From contig OMIE01000075.1 of the NCBI GenBank assembly GCA_900299025.1, positions 1 to 54,857 on the forward strand: a stretch of 54,857 nt of DNA. The letters run 5' to 3'. Both the position numbers and the translations under genes were made by a program. The first letter of the stretch is position 1; each line of letters begins with the position of its first letter. This DNA is from Burkholderiaceae bacterium (GTDB lineage: Bacteria; Pseudomonadota; Gammaproteobacteria; Burkholderiales; Burkholderiaceae_E). The notes below the pieces were generated by a model. That model did not search any database, was not told the origin of the DNA, and was given only the letters and a program-made list of their open reading frames with translations. Positions 7,049-16,501 of this stretch are shown here, one piece after another.

Positions 7049-8517
7049 TACTGTCTGCGCCAGCGGGTACCCTGAGGGCTGTCTTCCAACACAATGCCTG
7101 CTCGCGCGAGTTCTTCCCGAATCCTATCGGCCAATTGGAAGTCTCGTGCTTTCTTCGCCGCGCTCCGTTCGAGCAGCTTCGCTTCAATGGCCTCGTCGCC
7201 GAGGCTATGGTCACGACGTAGCTTACCGAGCAAGCCACACCCGCGGACTTCCTCGGGGTCTTGGTCCAAAAGCCCAAGCGTCGCAGCAAACCCTCGCAAA
7301 CACGCTTCAAGTTTTAGAGCCTGAACCTGGTCAGACTTCTCCCGTGCACGATAGATCTCTCCGGCAAGTTCAAAGAGCACGGCAATCGCAACCGGGGTAT
7401 TAAAATCGTCATTCATCGCCTCAGCAAATCGAGACGCCAAATCCCTCAATATTGGGTCGGCATTGTCCCTATCGCACGCGGTCTGCGCCTGCCGTCTGAA
7501 GTCATCGGATGTTGAAAGTGCTCCATACAATCTCAATAATGCGATTCTTGCATCGTCAAGATGTACATCGGAATAATTTAATGGACTTCGGTAGTGCGCG
7601 CGCAAGATATATAACCTGAGCACTTCTGCGTCAAATTGATCAAGCACTTCGCGTATCGTGAAGAAGTTCCCCAAAGACTTCGACATTTTTTCGTTATCGA
7701 CACGCACAAATCCGTTATGCATCCAATACCGTACAAAGGGATGTTTGGCGTCGAGCATCGCGGCTTCGCTCTGAGCAATCTCATTTTCGTGGTGTGGAAA
7801 CTGCAAATCAGCACCGCCGCCATGAATATCGATAGGCGTTCCCAGGATCGACTCACTCATTGCTGAGCATTCGATGTGCCAGCCTGGTCGCCCGTCTCCA
7901 AAGTCAGACGGCCAAATCGCCTCTTTAGGCTCATGAGCTTTAGCCGACTTCCAAAGTACAAAATCGAGAGGATCGTGCTTGCCCTCGCCGGGCGCGACAC
8001 GTTCGCCTGCCCTTAAATCGTCGAGCGAACGCCCCGAAAGACGTCCATAGGGACCAAAGCGACGCACTGAAAAATGAACATCACCTGCAAGCGCGTGCTG
8101 CGCCTCGACCTGGTAAGCAAAACCCTGATCGACAAGTCGACGGATAATTCCGAGCATTTGCGGAACATAATGCGTCGCCCGGGGCTCATGATCGGGTCGT
8201 TGTACACGCAAAGCATCTAAATCTTGATACATCGCGTCGATAAAGCGGCCAGTTAGTTCATTGATTCCGATACCCTGCTCTACCGCCCTGCGAATAATCT
8301 TGTCATCGATATCGGTAATATTACGAACGTAGGTCACCTGGTAGCCAACATGCCGCAACCAACGCTGGACCACATCGAAAACAACCATCATGCGTGCATG
8401 TCCGATATGGCAGTAGTCATAAACGGTTATGCCACATACATACATACCGACCTTGCCAGGCTGGTGTGGGGTGAAAGGCTCTTTACTTCGACTAAGCGTG
8501 TTGTAGATGCGGAGCAT
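7048..8517 (-). CDS. cysS: Cysteinyl-tRNA synthetase
   Basis: A class I synthetase of 489 residues that charges tRNA-Cys. The HIGH motif is at 37-40 (CHIGHARM) and KMSKS at 277-281. Zinc ligands that discriminate cysteine are visible at Cys28, Cys217 (HIECSAM) and the PHHENE block (241-246). The C-terminal DALR-type helical and anticodon-binding regions are present. It is the first gene of a minus-strand run toward lysC. Only 21 bp separate it from the divergent TPR gene, so its promoter must overlap that gene. Confidence 0.98.
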   Translation of the reverse strand: MLRIYNTLSRSKEPFTPHQPGKVGMYVCGITVYDYCHIGHARMMVVFDVVQRWLRHVGYQVTYVRNITDIDDKIIRRAVEQGIGINELTGRFIDAMYQDLDALRVQRPDHEPRATHYVPQMLGIIRRLVDQGFAYQVEAQHALAGDVHFSVRRFGPYGRLSGRSLDDLRAGERVAPGEGKHDPLDFVLWKSAKAHEPKEAIWPSDFGDGRPGWHIECSAMSESILGTPIDIHGGGADLQFPHHENEIAQSEAAMLDAKHPFVRYWMHNGFVRVDNEKMSKSLGNFFTIREVLDQFDAEVLRLYILRAHYRSPLNYSDVHLDDARIALLRLYGALSTSDDFRRQAQTACDRDNADPILRDLASRFAEAMNDDFNTPVAIAVLFELAGEIYRAREKSDQVQALKLEACLRGFAATLGLLDQDPEEVRGCGLLGKLRRDHSLGDEAIEAKLLERSAAKKARDFQLADRIREELARAGIVLEDSPQGTRWRRQ

Positions 8518-8538
8518 GACTCGGGCTAAAATCCGGCA

Positions 8539-9120
8539 ATGACACGCAGTATAAAGGCTTTCGCCACCGTCCTGTTCCTAGCTTACGCCAGCCACCAATC
8601 GGCTCAGTCGCAAGCGCTCGATGCCATTCCGCGGCCCCTCGTGAGTCAACCCAAGTTGGCGATGCAAGCCGTGGATGTGGCGCGAGGCCATTGGAAAGCG
8701 GGTCGGATCGCCCAAGCCTTAAAAGCCATCGAAGCCGCCTTGCTTGACGAGCCCCAAGATCTAAGCCTGCGTTTTATGCGCGGCAGCTTACTTTACGAGA
8801 GCAGTCGCTTCGAAGAGTCGATCAAGCAATTCTCCGAACTGGCAGAGCAGTTTCCTGAATTAGCAGAAATCCACAATAATCTAGCAGGCTTGTATGCACG
8901 TGAGGGTAAGCTCGATTTAGCCAGACTCAGTTTGGAGCGAGCCCTGCAGGCTCAACCAGCTTATGCACTTGCCTGGGAAAACCTTGCGAGCGTGCTGGCA
9001 AGGCAGTCGGTACAAGCGCTTCAACGAGCTGGCGATCATTCGAAGGATGCGGAACGCCGACGCATTGATTCAAAAATCAAGATCGCACGCGAATTAACCG
9101 AGCGCATTCTTAAACCCTGA
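8539..9120 (+). CDS. Exported TPR-repeat protein
   Basis: The 193-residue protein starts with a signal-peptide-like segment (residues 1-25: basic start, hydrophobic core, Ala-rich end). It then contains about three tetratricopeptide repeats (roughly 45-150), including the consensus-like block [20 protein letters not shown]. The tail is charged and helical. TPR proteins act as protein-protein scaffolds, and no specific partner can be named. The 55-bp gap to the periplasmic cyclophilin downstream on the same strand suggests cotranscription and a shared role in envelope protein handling, which is inference. In Burkholderiales a TPR gene is commonly found between cysS and a cyclophilin gene. Confidence 0.8.
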   Translation: MTRSIKAFATVLFLAYASHQSAQSQALDAIPRPLVSQPKLAMQAVDVARGHWKAGRIAQALKAIEAALLDEPQDLSLRFMRGSLLYESSRFEESIKQFSELAEQFPELAEIHNNLAGLYAREGKLDLARLSLERALQAQPAYALAWENLASVLARQSVQALQRAGDHSKDAERRRIDSKIKIARELTERILKP

Positions 9121-9175
9121 GCCGTTTTGACCTAAACCTTCAATTTCTCTAACGCTATTTTTTGCGGAGCATTCC

Positions 9176-9775
9176 ATGTCATCGTTCATCCCAAAGATTG
9201 TTAAGCGCCTTCCTTATTTATCCCTATTTTGTCTGTCACTAGGCTATGGTCTCATCGAAGACTCCGAAGCCGCAGCTGCACCCAAGGCTGAGTTCAAAAC
9301 GAATCTTGGAAGCTTTGTTATTGAGCTTTATCCCGACAAGGCACCTAAGACTGTTGCCAATTTCATCCAATATGTTGATGAGGGCTTTTATGCAGGCACG
9401 ACGTTTCACCGGGTGATTTCGAACTTTATGATCCAAGGTGGTGGCCATCTTGCTAACCTCGAACGCAAGCCCACGCGCGGACCTATTGAAATCGAATCGC
9501 GCAACGGTCTCAAGAATGATACCGGATGGGTTGCAATGGCTAGAACCTCAGCACCAAATTCAGCAAGCTCCCAGTTCTTTATCAATGTCGTGAACAACGA
9601 TGGCCTCAACTACCCCAACCCAGATGGGCATGGCTACACTGTATTTGGCAAGATTGTCTCAGGCATGGAAGTGGTGGAGAAGATTAGAAAAACACCAACC
9701 GGCAGCGCTGGTGGCATGCGCGATGTGCCAACTACGGCAGTTGTTATTGAATCGGCAAAAATGCTTAAACCCTAG
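9176..9775 (+). CDS. ppiA: Periplasmic cyclophilin-type peptidyl-prolyl isomerase
   Basis: The 199-residue protein has a signal peptide (cleavage probably after the AAAA near residue 35). A complete cyclophilin domain follows: the active-site block TTFHRVISNFMIQGG, then ARTSAPNSASSQFFIN and GYTVFGKIVSGMEVV. Such enzymes speed cis-trans isomerisation of prolyl bonds during folding of exported proteins. A GGAG precedes the ATG at 9176. The gene follows the exported TPR gene and precedes lpxH, so these three may form one envelope-related transcription unit. Export is inferred from the leader. A cytoplasmic PpiB would lack it. Confidence 0.92.
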   Translation: MSSFIPKIVKRLPYLSLFCLSLGYGLIEDSEAAAAPKAEFKTNLGSFVIELYPDKAPKTVANFIQYVDEGFYAGTTFHRVISNFMIQGGGHLANLERKPTRGPIEIESRNGLKNDTGWVAMARTSAPNSASSQFFINVVNNDGLNYPNPDGHGYTVFGKIVSGMEVVEKIRKTPTGSAGGMRDVPTTAVVIESAKMLKP

Positions 9776-9808
9776 GCAGTGCTTCAAGTCGCTTAGTGGT
9801 CGAAGGCG

Positions 9809-10603
9809 ATGACCGAAGTAGTTAAAGGATTAGAACACTTGCATTTGACCGATATGCAAGAAGTTCTTATTTTTGTATCCGACATCCATCTCTCGCCAGA
9901 TGCAAGCACAAGCGAGGACGCAAGTGGCTTTCTCAAAACCCTCGAGCAATCGATGCCAGTCGATTGCTCGAGGCTTTTCATCCTTGGCGATCTTTTTGAA
10001 ACCTGGGTTGGCGATGATGTCTTGACCCGATCAAGGGATGCCCTGCGACTTGCCCTGACAAGTATGCGGGCACGGGGGAACAAGGGCTTAAAGTTCTACC
10101 TTATGCACGGCAATCGTGATTTCCTGATCGGGGAAAGGCTTTGTAGAGAACTCGATGCTCAGTGGATCAGCGACAGTTTTATTCTCGAATGCTTTGGGCA
10201 GCGAGCCGGCCTATGTCATGGTGATGCCATGTGTATCGATGATTTGGATTACCAACACTTTCGCCAACAAGTTCGAGCGGCCGATTGGCAAAAGGCCTTT
10301 CTCAATAAGCCGCTTGGCGAACGCGAAGCGATTGCGCAAGGACTTCGCCATCAAAGCGAGCGATCCAAGCAAGAAAAATCGATGGCGATTATGGATGTGA
10401 ATACTCAGGCAGTTCATGAATTTGTAGCAAACCAAGGCATTGAGACGCTCATCCATGGCCACACACACAGGCCAGGAAGACACAACGCGTCGTTTACACG
10501 CTGGGTCTTACCAGACTGGGATCTTGCTCGAAAGAGAGGTGGCTGGCTTCGTTGGGACCGAACAGGTCTGACAAGTCAAGGACCCTTCGGGGCTTGGGCC
10601 TAA
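9809..10603 (+). CDS. lpxH: UDP-2,3-diacylglucosamine diphosphatase
   Basis: LpxH removes UMP from UDP-2,3-diacylglucosamine to give lipid X, the fourth step of lipid A synthesis, at the inner membrane surface. The 264-residue protein shows the calcineurin-type metallophosphoesterase ligands in order: Asp25/His27 (SDIHL), GDLFETWVGDD (60-70), GNRDF (101-105), CHGD (136-139) and HGHTHRP (216-222). The start at 9809 has GAAGG close upstream. An ATG at 9854, just before the first strand, is possible and would give a length nearer the usual 240. The presence of lpxH fits a Gram-negative host that makes LPS. Confidence 0.93.
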   Translation: MTEVVKGLEHLHLTDMQEVLIFVSDIHLSPDASTSEDASGFLKTLEQSMPVDCSRLFILGDLFETWVGDDVLTRSRDALRLALTSMRARGNKGLKFYLMHGNRDFLIGERLCRELDAQWISDSFILECFGQRAGLCHGDAMCIDDLDYQHFRQQVRAADWQKAFLNKPLGEREAIAQGLRHQSERSKQEKSMAIMDVNTQAVHEFVANQGIETLIHGHTHRPGRHNASFTRWVLPDWDLARKRGGWLRWDRTGLTSQGPFGAWA

Positions 10604-10622
10604 GCAGTTTCATCATCAAGGC

Positions 10623-10688
10623 CCAGACCTAAGCATATGCATAATTGACCCCGTGGCCCGCGCACCATCACGGTCTGGAACTGGGGTC
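10623..10688. repeat. Two interlocked inverted repeats between lpxH and cysE
   Basis: CCAGACC (10623-10629) is complementary to GGTCTGG (10672-10678), and GACCCC (10647-10652) to GGGGTC (10683-10688). The pairs interleave, so the RNA could form a pseudoknot or two alternative stems. They lie between convergent genes and may limit read-through, but there is no T-run on either side. Confidence 0.4.
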
Positions 10689-10718
10689 GAGCGCTAGACG
10701 TCTGTCGGGCCAAAAGCC

Positions 10719-11513
10719 TTAATCGACGAGACGATTCAAGCGCGATGCATCGAGTTTTGCAATTTCTGTCTTATCGATGGTAGCTGCGTCGTCTGTATTG
10801 CGGTGCCCTTCAGCAAGTTGATCTCCAGCAGCTGCCCTTGCGTGAGCCCATGCGTCCTGGAGTGCGTCGATACGACGATCTTGTGCAGCGGCATGATCGA
10901 TTAACTGATGAATGACAACCGATAAGGGATCGTCCCCTCGTGAAAGCGCATAGGCGGAAAAACCAGAGCGTTCTTGTTCACTAGCTGTCTTTGGCGGTGC
11001 ATCATCAACAAGGATTCGGGCTGGAATACCGACTGCCGTGGCTCCGGGCGGCACGGCTTTGACGACGACTGAGTTGGATCCAATTCGCGCACCAGCCCCA
11101 ACAACAAAGGGACCAAGGATTTTCGCACCGGCTCCTACGACCACGCCTGCTTCAAGGGTTGGATGGCGTTTACCCTGATTTAAGGCAACCCCACCCAAGG
11201 TTACACCATGATAAATTGTACAATCATCACCGACTTCTGCTGTCTCGCCAATGACAACGCCCATACCATGGTCAATAAAAACACGACGGCCAAGTTTGGC
11301 GCCTGGATGAATCTCAATGCCAGTGAAGATCCGCCCCAGGTGTGAGATAAATCTTGCAGCAGTTGTCCATCGCCAAAGCCATAATCGCGAAGCGAGACCG
11401 TGAAAGAGCAAGGCATGGATACCGGGGTAACAGAGCAAAACCTCAAGCTTGGATCTCGCCGCTGGATCTTTTTCAAGAACGGCCTGAATCGATTCCCGCG
11501 TACGCTCAAACAT
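10719..11513 (-). CDS. cysE: Serine O-acetyltransferase
   Basis: CysE makes O-acetylserine from serine and acetyl-CoA, the step that commits serine to cysteine synthesis. The 264-residue protein has a short N-terminal helical part ([20 protein letters not shown]), then a left-handed beta-helix of hexapeptide repeats. The catalytic-histidine block is [15 protein letters not shown], followed by YHGVTLGG and [20 protein letters not shown]. It lacks most of the N-terminal domain of the E. coli enzyme and has a charged tail of about 70 residues after the beta-helix. I start at ATG 11513 (MFERTRESI) rather than the TTG at 11519. Confidence 0.95.
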   Translation of the reverse strand: MFERTRESIQAVLEKDPAARSKLEVLLCYPGIHALLFHGLASRLWLWRWTTAARFISHLGRIFTGIEIHPGAKLGRRVFIDHGMGVVIGETAEVGDDCTIYHGVTLGGVALNQGKRHPTLEAGVVVGAGAKILGPFVVGAGARIGSNSVVVKAVPPGATAVGIPARILVDDAPPKTASEQERSGFSAYALSRGDDPLSVVIHQLIDHAAAQDRRIDALQDAWAHARAAAGDQLAEGHRNTDDAATIDKTEIAKLDASRLNRLVD

Positions 11514-11586
11514 TGCCAAGTTTTAACCTTTTAATGAATAGATCAATAAGGCCCGCTAACGCACGAGCACGAGCACGACTTAGCCC

Positions 11587-12411
11587 TTAGCTTGCGCGCC
11601 TTCTATGGTTAATCATGGCACTACATAGGCCACGCAACAAATCGACCTCCTCGGCTCTAAGCTCGCTGCGCATCAATAAACGCCTGAGCCTTGGCATTAA
11701 CATTTTTGGGTGTTGAGGATCTAAAAAGCCAACAGATTTGGCGGCCACTTCGAGATGTTCGATTAAGCCTTCAAATGCTTGCGCCGTGGCAGGCTCACCG
11801 TACGGCGGGGCTGCAAATCGCATGCTGCGATGGTCTCCAGCAGGAAAATCCGTCGGCTGTTGTGCGCTCCCAAGTAACTGCTTTCTCAGCTCCCACGCAG
11901 CAATCATAACGGCCTGCGAAAGATTGAGCGAGTGGTAGGCTGGTTGCCCCGGGATGCTCGCCAGCAAATGGCCGCGCGCAGCTTCGTCGCGCGAAAGGCC
12001 GTGACGCTCGCATCCAAAAACAAAGGCAACTTTAGCTTCGGGCTCACGCTTCAATCGCTCACTGGCCCAGGCGCAGGCACTTGTGATGTCGACGAGATCT
12101 GGACCAAAGTCTCGGACATCAGCACTAACAGCGATCACCCAGTGGCAATCCGAAATCGCAGCCTCCAGACTTTGGAACTCGGTACTCAAGTCAAGCAAAG
12201 CTAAAGCCCCACTGGCGCGTGCCTGTGCATCGGGGTGCTGCCGCCAATTGGGATCGCGTGGGTCAGCACATCGAAGCGTCGGGAAATCCAGAACGGCAAG
12301 CGAGCGAGCGCTGGCACCGATGTTGCCGGGGTGAGATGTCTGGTTCAAGACGAAGACCGATCGCTCGGCGAGCGAACGATTAAGTGCTTGATGAAGTTGA
12401 GGTTGGGCCAA
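11587..12411 (-). CDS. trmJ: tRNA 2'-O-methyltransferase TrmJ (SPOUT)
   Basis: TrmJ methylates the ribose of nucleotide 32 in certain tRNAs, using SAM bound in a trefoil knot. The 274-residue protein shows the SpoU motifs: HPGNIGASARSLAVL (about 27-41), FVFGCERHGLS and the knot segment SLNLSQAVMIAAWEL. A helical C-terminal extension follows, as in the family. The likely start is TTG at 12411, since no ATG lies before the first strand (VFVLNQTSHPGN). It is divergent from suhB with about 40 bp between, an arrangement also known in enterobacteria. Confidence 0.92.
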   Translation of the reverse strand: MAQPQLHQALNRSLAERSVFVLNQTSHPGNIGASARSLAVLDFPTLRCADPRDPNWRQHPDAQARASGALALLDLSTEFQSLEAAISDCHWVIAVSADVRDFGPDLVDITSACAWASERLKREPEAKVAFVFGCERHGLSRDEAARGHLLASIPGQPAYHSLNLSQAVMIAAWELRKQLLGSAQQPTDFPAGDHRSMRFAAPPYGEPATAQAFEGLIEHLEVAAKSVGFLDPQHPKMLMPRLRRLLMRSELRAEEVDLLRGLCSAMINHRRRAS

Positions 12412-12452
12412 TAGCTTAAAATAAAGTGCTTTGTTGCAACTGGATCTCCGAC

Positions 12453-13316
12453 ATGCACCCGATGCTCAATATTGCCGTGCGCGCAGCGCGCTCAGCTGCT
12501 CGCATAATTAACCGAGGATCGGTAGACATCGATTCAATTCGAGTGGCTCGGAAGCAGCTCAACGATTTTGTAACTGAGATCGATCGCGCCTCCGAACAAG
12601 CCCTTATCGAGTCGTTATTCGAGGCTTTTCCAGATCATTGCATCTTAGCAGAGGAGTCGGGCTTTATTGCTGGTCCGAAATCGCGTGCAGGCTACGCAAG
12701 CGACAGCCTGATCAACCTCAAGTCACCTTGGCTGCGCGAACTTGATCATTTGTGGATTCTTGATCCGCTAGACGGAACGACCAACTTTATTCACGGTGTG
12801 CCCCAGTATGCCGTGTCAATCGGTTTACTTGAGCGTGGCGTACTCACACAAGCGGTTGTCTACAACCCCGCTAATGATGAGATGTTCACAGCAAGCCGCG
12901 GTGCTGGCGCATTTTTTAATAATCGACGCATCCGTGTCGCAAAACGCGTCGCAATTAAGGAATCTTTGATTGGCACTGGATTCCCCTCACGAAGCATGGC
13001 CCAACTCGATGAGTTTCTTGCCTATTTCCGACAGCTTACCCTTGACGGGGCCGGTCTTCGTCGACCAGGCGCCGCAGCGCTTGACCTAGCCTATGTCGCG
13101 GCGGGACGTTTTGATGCCTTCTTTGAAATGGGCTTATCGCCTTGGGATGTTGCTGCCGGTGCACTGCTTATTACCGAGGCAGGTGGCCTAATTGGTGACT
13201 TCGAAGGTGAAGCCGAACACCTCTTTGGCGGTCGTGTGCTCGCAGCAAACCCTGCACTTTTTGCCTTGATGATTCAGCGATTTAGCAGTATTTATAACAA
13301 GCATCAGGTCCAATAA
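12453..13316 (+). CDS. suhB: Inositol monophosphatase family protein SuhB
   Basis: The 287-residue protein is a Mg-dependent, lithium-sensitive phosphatase of the IMPase family. In bacteria SuhB also acts in ribosomal RNA transcription complexes. Metal-binding motifs are visible: AEESGF (Glu67/Glu68), DPLDGTTNF (Asp104, Asp107) and SPWDVAAGALLITEAGG near the C-terminus. The start at 12453 (MHPMLNIAVRAAR) matches the N-terminus of E. coli SuhB almost exactly, so an upstream ATG at 12426 is rejected. It is 16 bp from the following SDR gene on the same strand and probably cotranscribed with it. Confidence 0.95.
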   Translation: MHPMLNIAVRAARSAARIINRGSVDIDSIRVARKQLNDFVTEIDRASEQALIESLFEAFPDHCILAEESGFIAGPKSRAGYASDSLINLKSPWLRELDHLWILDPLDGTTNFIHGVPQYAVSIGLLERGVLTQAVVYNPANDEMFTASRGAGAFFNNRRIRVAKRVAIKESLIGTGFPSRSMAQLDEFLAYFRQLTLDGAGLRRPGAAALDLAYVAAGRFDAFFEMGLSPWDVAAGALLITEAGGLIGDFEGEAEHLFGGRVLAANPALFALMIQRFSSIYNKHQVQ

Positions 13317-13332
13317 GCGGCGTTATACAACC

Positions 13333-14163
13333 ATGCTCGCAGCTGGCTCCTTAGAAGGCAAACGCGTTTTAGTCACTGGTGGCGGCAGCGGACTTGGTGC
13401 TGCCATGGCAATGCGATTTATAGAACTTGGCGCAAATCTTGTGATTTGTGGCCGACGTTTGGAAGTCTTGCAAGCGGCGGCTTCTCGATGGCAGCAAGAC
13501 TTAGGCGCACAGGTTCATATTCATCGCTGCGATATTCGCGATGCAGTTCAAGTTGAATCCATGATGGACAGCATTTGGCAGGACCGCCCGCTCGATGTAT
13601 TGGTCAACAACGCGGCAGCGACTTTTATTGCAAGGTCCGAACACTTATCGCATCGAGCGGCCGATGCAGTACTCGCGTCAACCCTTCATGGCAGTATGTA
13701 TTGCAGTCTGGCAGCGGGTCGGCGCTGGATTGAGGGCAAGCAACAGGGTTTGATTCTAAGTATCCTATCGACCTCGACGATCACTGGCCGCGCCTTCACT
13801 GTCCCTTCGGCCATGGCGAAGTCAGCCGTTCTTGCGATGACCAAGAGCTTGGCCGTTGAATGGGGTCGTTATGGCGTGCGATTGCTCGCGATCGCCCCGG
13901 GCTCGTTTCCAACTCCCGGTGCATCGGCCCAATTAATGGCAGGCAAGCGTAGTCAACTTCGCGCTGAGTCGCGCATACCGCTTGGGCGCGTCGGTGAGCA
14001 TGCGGAGTTAGCGGAACTAGCGAGTTTTCTGCTGTCAGATGCTGCAAAATTTATGACAGGCGAAATGGTCACAATCGATGGTGGTGCCCATTTACAGAGC
14101 TCGGGTGCCGAAGATCTTCTAACTTGGACGAAGCAAGACTGGGATGAACTTCGCAAGGCTTAG
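13333..14163 (+). CDS. SDR oxidoreductase, 2,4-dienoyl-CoA-reductase-like
   Basis: The 276-residue protein has the Rossmann motif TGGGSGLG (15-22), NNAA (92-95) and the C-terminal block MTGEMVTIDGG. The usual catalytic Tyr of the Y-x-x-x-K pair is a serine (Ser159), with the lysine kept at 163 in PSAMAKSAV. This replacement is typical of the NADPH-dependent 2,4-dienoyl-CoA reductase branch, which helps degrade unsaturated acyl-CoAs. Position between suhB and a catabolic cluster supports a role on a CoA thioester. The exact substrate is unknown. It could also be a divergent reductase of another subgroup. Confidence 0.8.
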   Translation: MLAAGSLEGKRVLVTGGGSGLGAAMAMRFIELGANLVICGRRLEVLQAAASRWQQDLGAQVHIHRCDIRDAVQVESMMDSIWQDRPLDVLVNNAAATFIARSEHLSHRAADAVLASTLHGSMYCSLAAGRRWIEGKQQGLILSILSTSTITGRAFTVPSAMAKSAVLAMTKSLAVEWGRYGVRLLAIAPGSFPTPGASAQLMAGKRSQLRAESRIPLGRVGEHAELAELASFLLSDAAKFMTGEMVTIDGGAHLQSSGAEDLLTWTKQDWDELRKA

Positions 14164-14209
14164 CTTAGCCCAAGAGCATCGCTAGTCTTTGTTGAGCCTT
14201 GCTATATCG

Positions 14210-15421
14210 CTAGGCTTTATTTGGCGACTGAACAGCCACACGGCGGGCCATCATGCTTTGTACCTCTTGCTCGGAGAAGCCTAGCTCAAGTAAGAGTTCA
14301 AGGCTATGCTCGCCGAGTCGGGGCGCGGGTCGCTGTACACTGGCTGGCGACTGTGAAAATTTCAAGGTTGGCCGTACTTGCACGATGTCCCCTTCACTGG
14401 GATGCGAGACCTTTTGAAAAAGATTCACCGCTTTCAAATGAGGATGCTCTGGCAACTGCTCTAATGCGTAAATCGGTGTAGCTGGTATATCAAGCCGCTG
14501 ACAAAAGCCTATCCAGTAATCGGTCGTATTAGTGCTAATGATTTCGCGCAACAAAGCGTATAGCGCCTGTAAGTGACGATTCCTTGAATGACGGTCCCTC
14601 ACTTGAAGCCTTTCAATAGCCTCTTGGTGTCCCGTCTCTGTCAGTAATGCAACCCAGTGAGCTTCGGTATAGGGCAACAAACTGATATGCCCATCGATGG
14701 TTTTGACAGGCCGCCGCCCACCAGACAATACACGCGCATAACCCGCTGACCCTTGCATACCGGGAAAGGTCATGGCACCCAAGTGCTCGGCAAGCAAAAA
14801 TGAAGTCATCGTTTCGTACATCGGCACTTCAACCTGCTGCCCCTTGCCGGTACGCAGCTGATGAACGAGGGCGGCAAGCACTGCGTTCGCAAGATAAACA
14901 CCGATGGTTTTATCTGCTATCAGCGATGGAACGTATTCGGCGCTATCGAGATGATCACGGTTAAGGGCAACCAACCCGCAAGCCGATTGGATAATGTCGT
15001 CAAAAGCAGGATGATCGCGGTAGGGACCATCCTGACCAAAGCCTGTTGCAAGGCAATAGATAAGCTGCGGGTTGATAGCACGCGCCTGCTCGTAGCCAAA
15101 TCCAAGCCGTTCGATCGCCTTAACCCTCATGTTGTGGACAAGCACTTGACTTTGAGCGATCAGACGACGCATGACTTCCCTGCCTTCGTCGCTTTTCATA
15201 TCGATCGAAAGCGAGCGCTTATTGCGATTGATCGATATGAAAATCGAACTCATACCCTTGTTGCGCGATACGCCATTCGCACGCATCAAATCACCCTCAG
15301 GCGCTTCGACCTTAATGACATCAGCCCCCAGATCCCCCAACACATGGGTTGCGACAGGCCCGAGAACCACCGAGGTTAAATCGATCACACGGATGCCATG
15401 CAATGGTCCGAAATCACTCAT
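14210..15421 (-). CDS. CaiB/BaiF-family (class III) CoA transferase
   Basis: The 403-residue protein belongs to the family that moves CoA between carboxylic acids through an aspartyl-CoA intermediate. N-terminal signature LHGIRVIDLTSVVLGP and GADVIKVE are present. The catalytic aspartate is Asp141 in HPAFDDIIQSACGL. Later blocks (GKGQQVEVPMYETM, a Pro-rich LKFSQSP region) are typical. A GGAGGATAAG sequence lies shortly before the ATG at 15421. It diverges from the Bug-ECH-dehydrogenase operon across about 78 bp. It probably activates the acid taken up by the neighbouring system, which is inference. Confidence 0.92.
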   Translation of the reverse strand: MSDFGPLHGIRVIDLTSVVLGPVATHVLGDLGADVIKVEAPEGDLMRANGVSRNKGMSSIFISINRNKRSLSIDMKSDEGREVMRRLIAQSQVLVHNMRVKAIERLGFGYEQARAINPQLIYCLATGFGQDGPYRDHPAFDDIIQSACGLVALNRDHLDSAEYVPSLIADKTIGVYLANAVLAALVHQLRTGKGQQVEVPMYETMTSFLLAEHLGAMTFPGMQGSAGYARVLSGGRRPVKTIDGHISLLPYTEAHWVALLTETGHQEAIERLQVRDRHSRNRHLQALYALLREIISTNTTDYWIGFCQRLDIPATPIYALEQLPEHPHLKAVNLFQKVSHPSEGDIVQVRPTLKFSQSPASVQRPAPRLGEHSLELLLELGFSEQEVQSMMARRVAVQSPNKA

Positions 15422-15499
15422 CTTTTGCTTATCCTCCTTAGAGCTTCAGGCTAGACTCGGATCACTATAACCACAGCCATTTGGAGAGGAGACAGTGTG

Positions 15500-16501
15500 A
15501 TGAGAAAACCGACTCAAGATCGTTCCACATTCAAGCTTTGGGGTAGCATCGCCTTGGCAACCGTTATGAAGGCTGGCGTACTTTTGTATGCAAGCACCGC
15601 CAGCGCGCAAGCCGATTTTCCAAACAAGCCCATTCGTATGCTCGTGCCGTTCACAGCCGGTAGCGGGGCCGACGGGTCTGCCCGCATCCTGGCTGAACAA
15701 ATGCAACGCAGCCTCGGCCAGTCGGTCCTGGTTGAGAACCGGCCAGGTGCGAGTGGTGCCGTTGCAGCAATGGCAGTCAAGCAAGCACCTGCCGATGGAC
15801 ACACGATCATGGTTCCGTCTAACTCGCCCATGGCGGTTAATCCGATTGTTATGAAAAATCCTGGCTACGACGCCGTTAAGGACTTCAAGGCCGTTCATGG
15901 CATCTCTCGCTCGATGAATGTATGGTACGCCGCCAATGACTCGGCTTTTAAAAACATCGCCGATTTGGTCGCCGCCGGAAAAGCAAAGTCACTGAATATT
16001 GGCTCTTACTCGGCAGGCTACCACTTAGGCATTGCTTGGTTATCAAATTTATCGCAAGCAAAACTCACTTACGTTCCTTACAAGGGCCAAAGTCAAGTCA
16101 TCAACGACGTGATCGGACGGCAACTTGACGCTGGCATGGGCGATTTAGGGGGTGCCTTGCCGCTTATCAAGGCAGGAAAAATTAAAGCCCTGGCAGTCTC
16201 GGGCGAGACTAGACATCCCTCGCTACCCGAGGTGATGACGATCCGAGAGCTCTACCCTGAGTATGCCAACTACGCATGGACCTCGTTCTACGTCCGTAGC
16301 GATACGCCGGCAGCTGCCCACGCAAAATTAGTCGAAGCGATGAAAAAAGGCCTAGTTTCGAAAGAAGCAGCCAATTACTTTACGGCCAATGGATCTGAAC
16401 CGATGATTGATTTCGGCCCCGAGCGCATGACCAAGTACCAGCTTGACGAAATTGAACGCTTTCGGAAAATTGCCGATGCCGCCGGTATTAAGGCTGAATA
16501 A
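15500..16501 (+). CDS. Bug-type (TctC) periplasmic solute receptor
   Basis: The 333-residue protein has a signal peptide ending at about residue 37 (ASTASAQA). The Bug-family fold follows: FPNKPIRMLVPFTAGSGADG near the mature N-terminus, LVENRPGASGAVAA, and YVPYKGQSQVINDVIG. Bug proteins bind carboxylates in the periplasm. Some deliver to TctAB permeases and others act in sensing, and no tctAB genes are in the window. AGGAG lies 8 nt before ATG 15500; a GTG at 15497 is also possible. It is the first gene of a three-gene operon. Its large family expansion is characteristic of Burkholderiales. Confidence 0.93.
   Translation: MRKPTQDRSTFKLWGSIALATVMKAGVLLYASTASAQADFPNKPIRMLVPFTAGSGADGSARILAEQMQRSLGQSVLVENRPGASGAVAAMAVKQAPADGHTIMVPSNSPMAVNPIVMKNPGYDAVKDFKAVHGISRSMNVWYAANDSAFKNIADLVAAGKAKSLNIGSYSAGYHLGIAWLSNLSQAKLTYVPYKGQSQVINDVIGRQLDAGMGDLGGALPLIKAGKIKALAVSGETRHPSLPEVMTIRELYPEYANYAWTSFYVRSDTPAAAHAKLVEAMKKGLVSKEAANYFTANGSEPMIDFGPERMTKYQLDEIERFRKIADAAGIKAE

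Noticed and set aside
14195-14216. AGCCT/AGGCT stem as a terminator between the SDR and CaiB genes
   Set aside because: Only 5 bp with a 12-nt loop, no proper T-run, and it overlaps the CaiB stop codon.
14861-15379. 172-codon open frame antisense to the CaiB gene
   Set aside because: The opposite strand has a full CaiB family match with the catalytic Asp; this frame has no recognisable domain and is a shadow.
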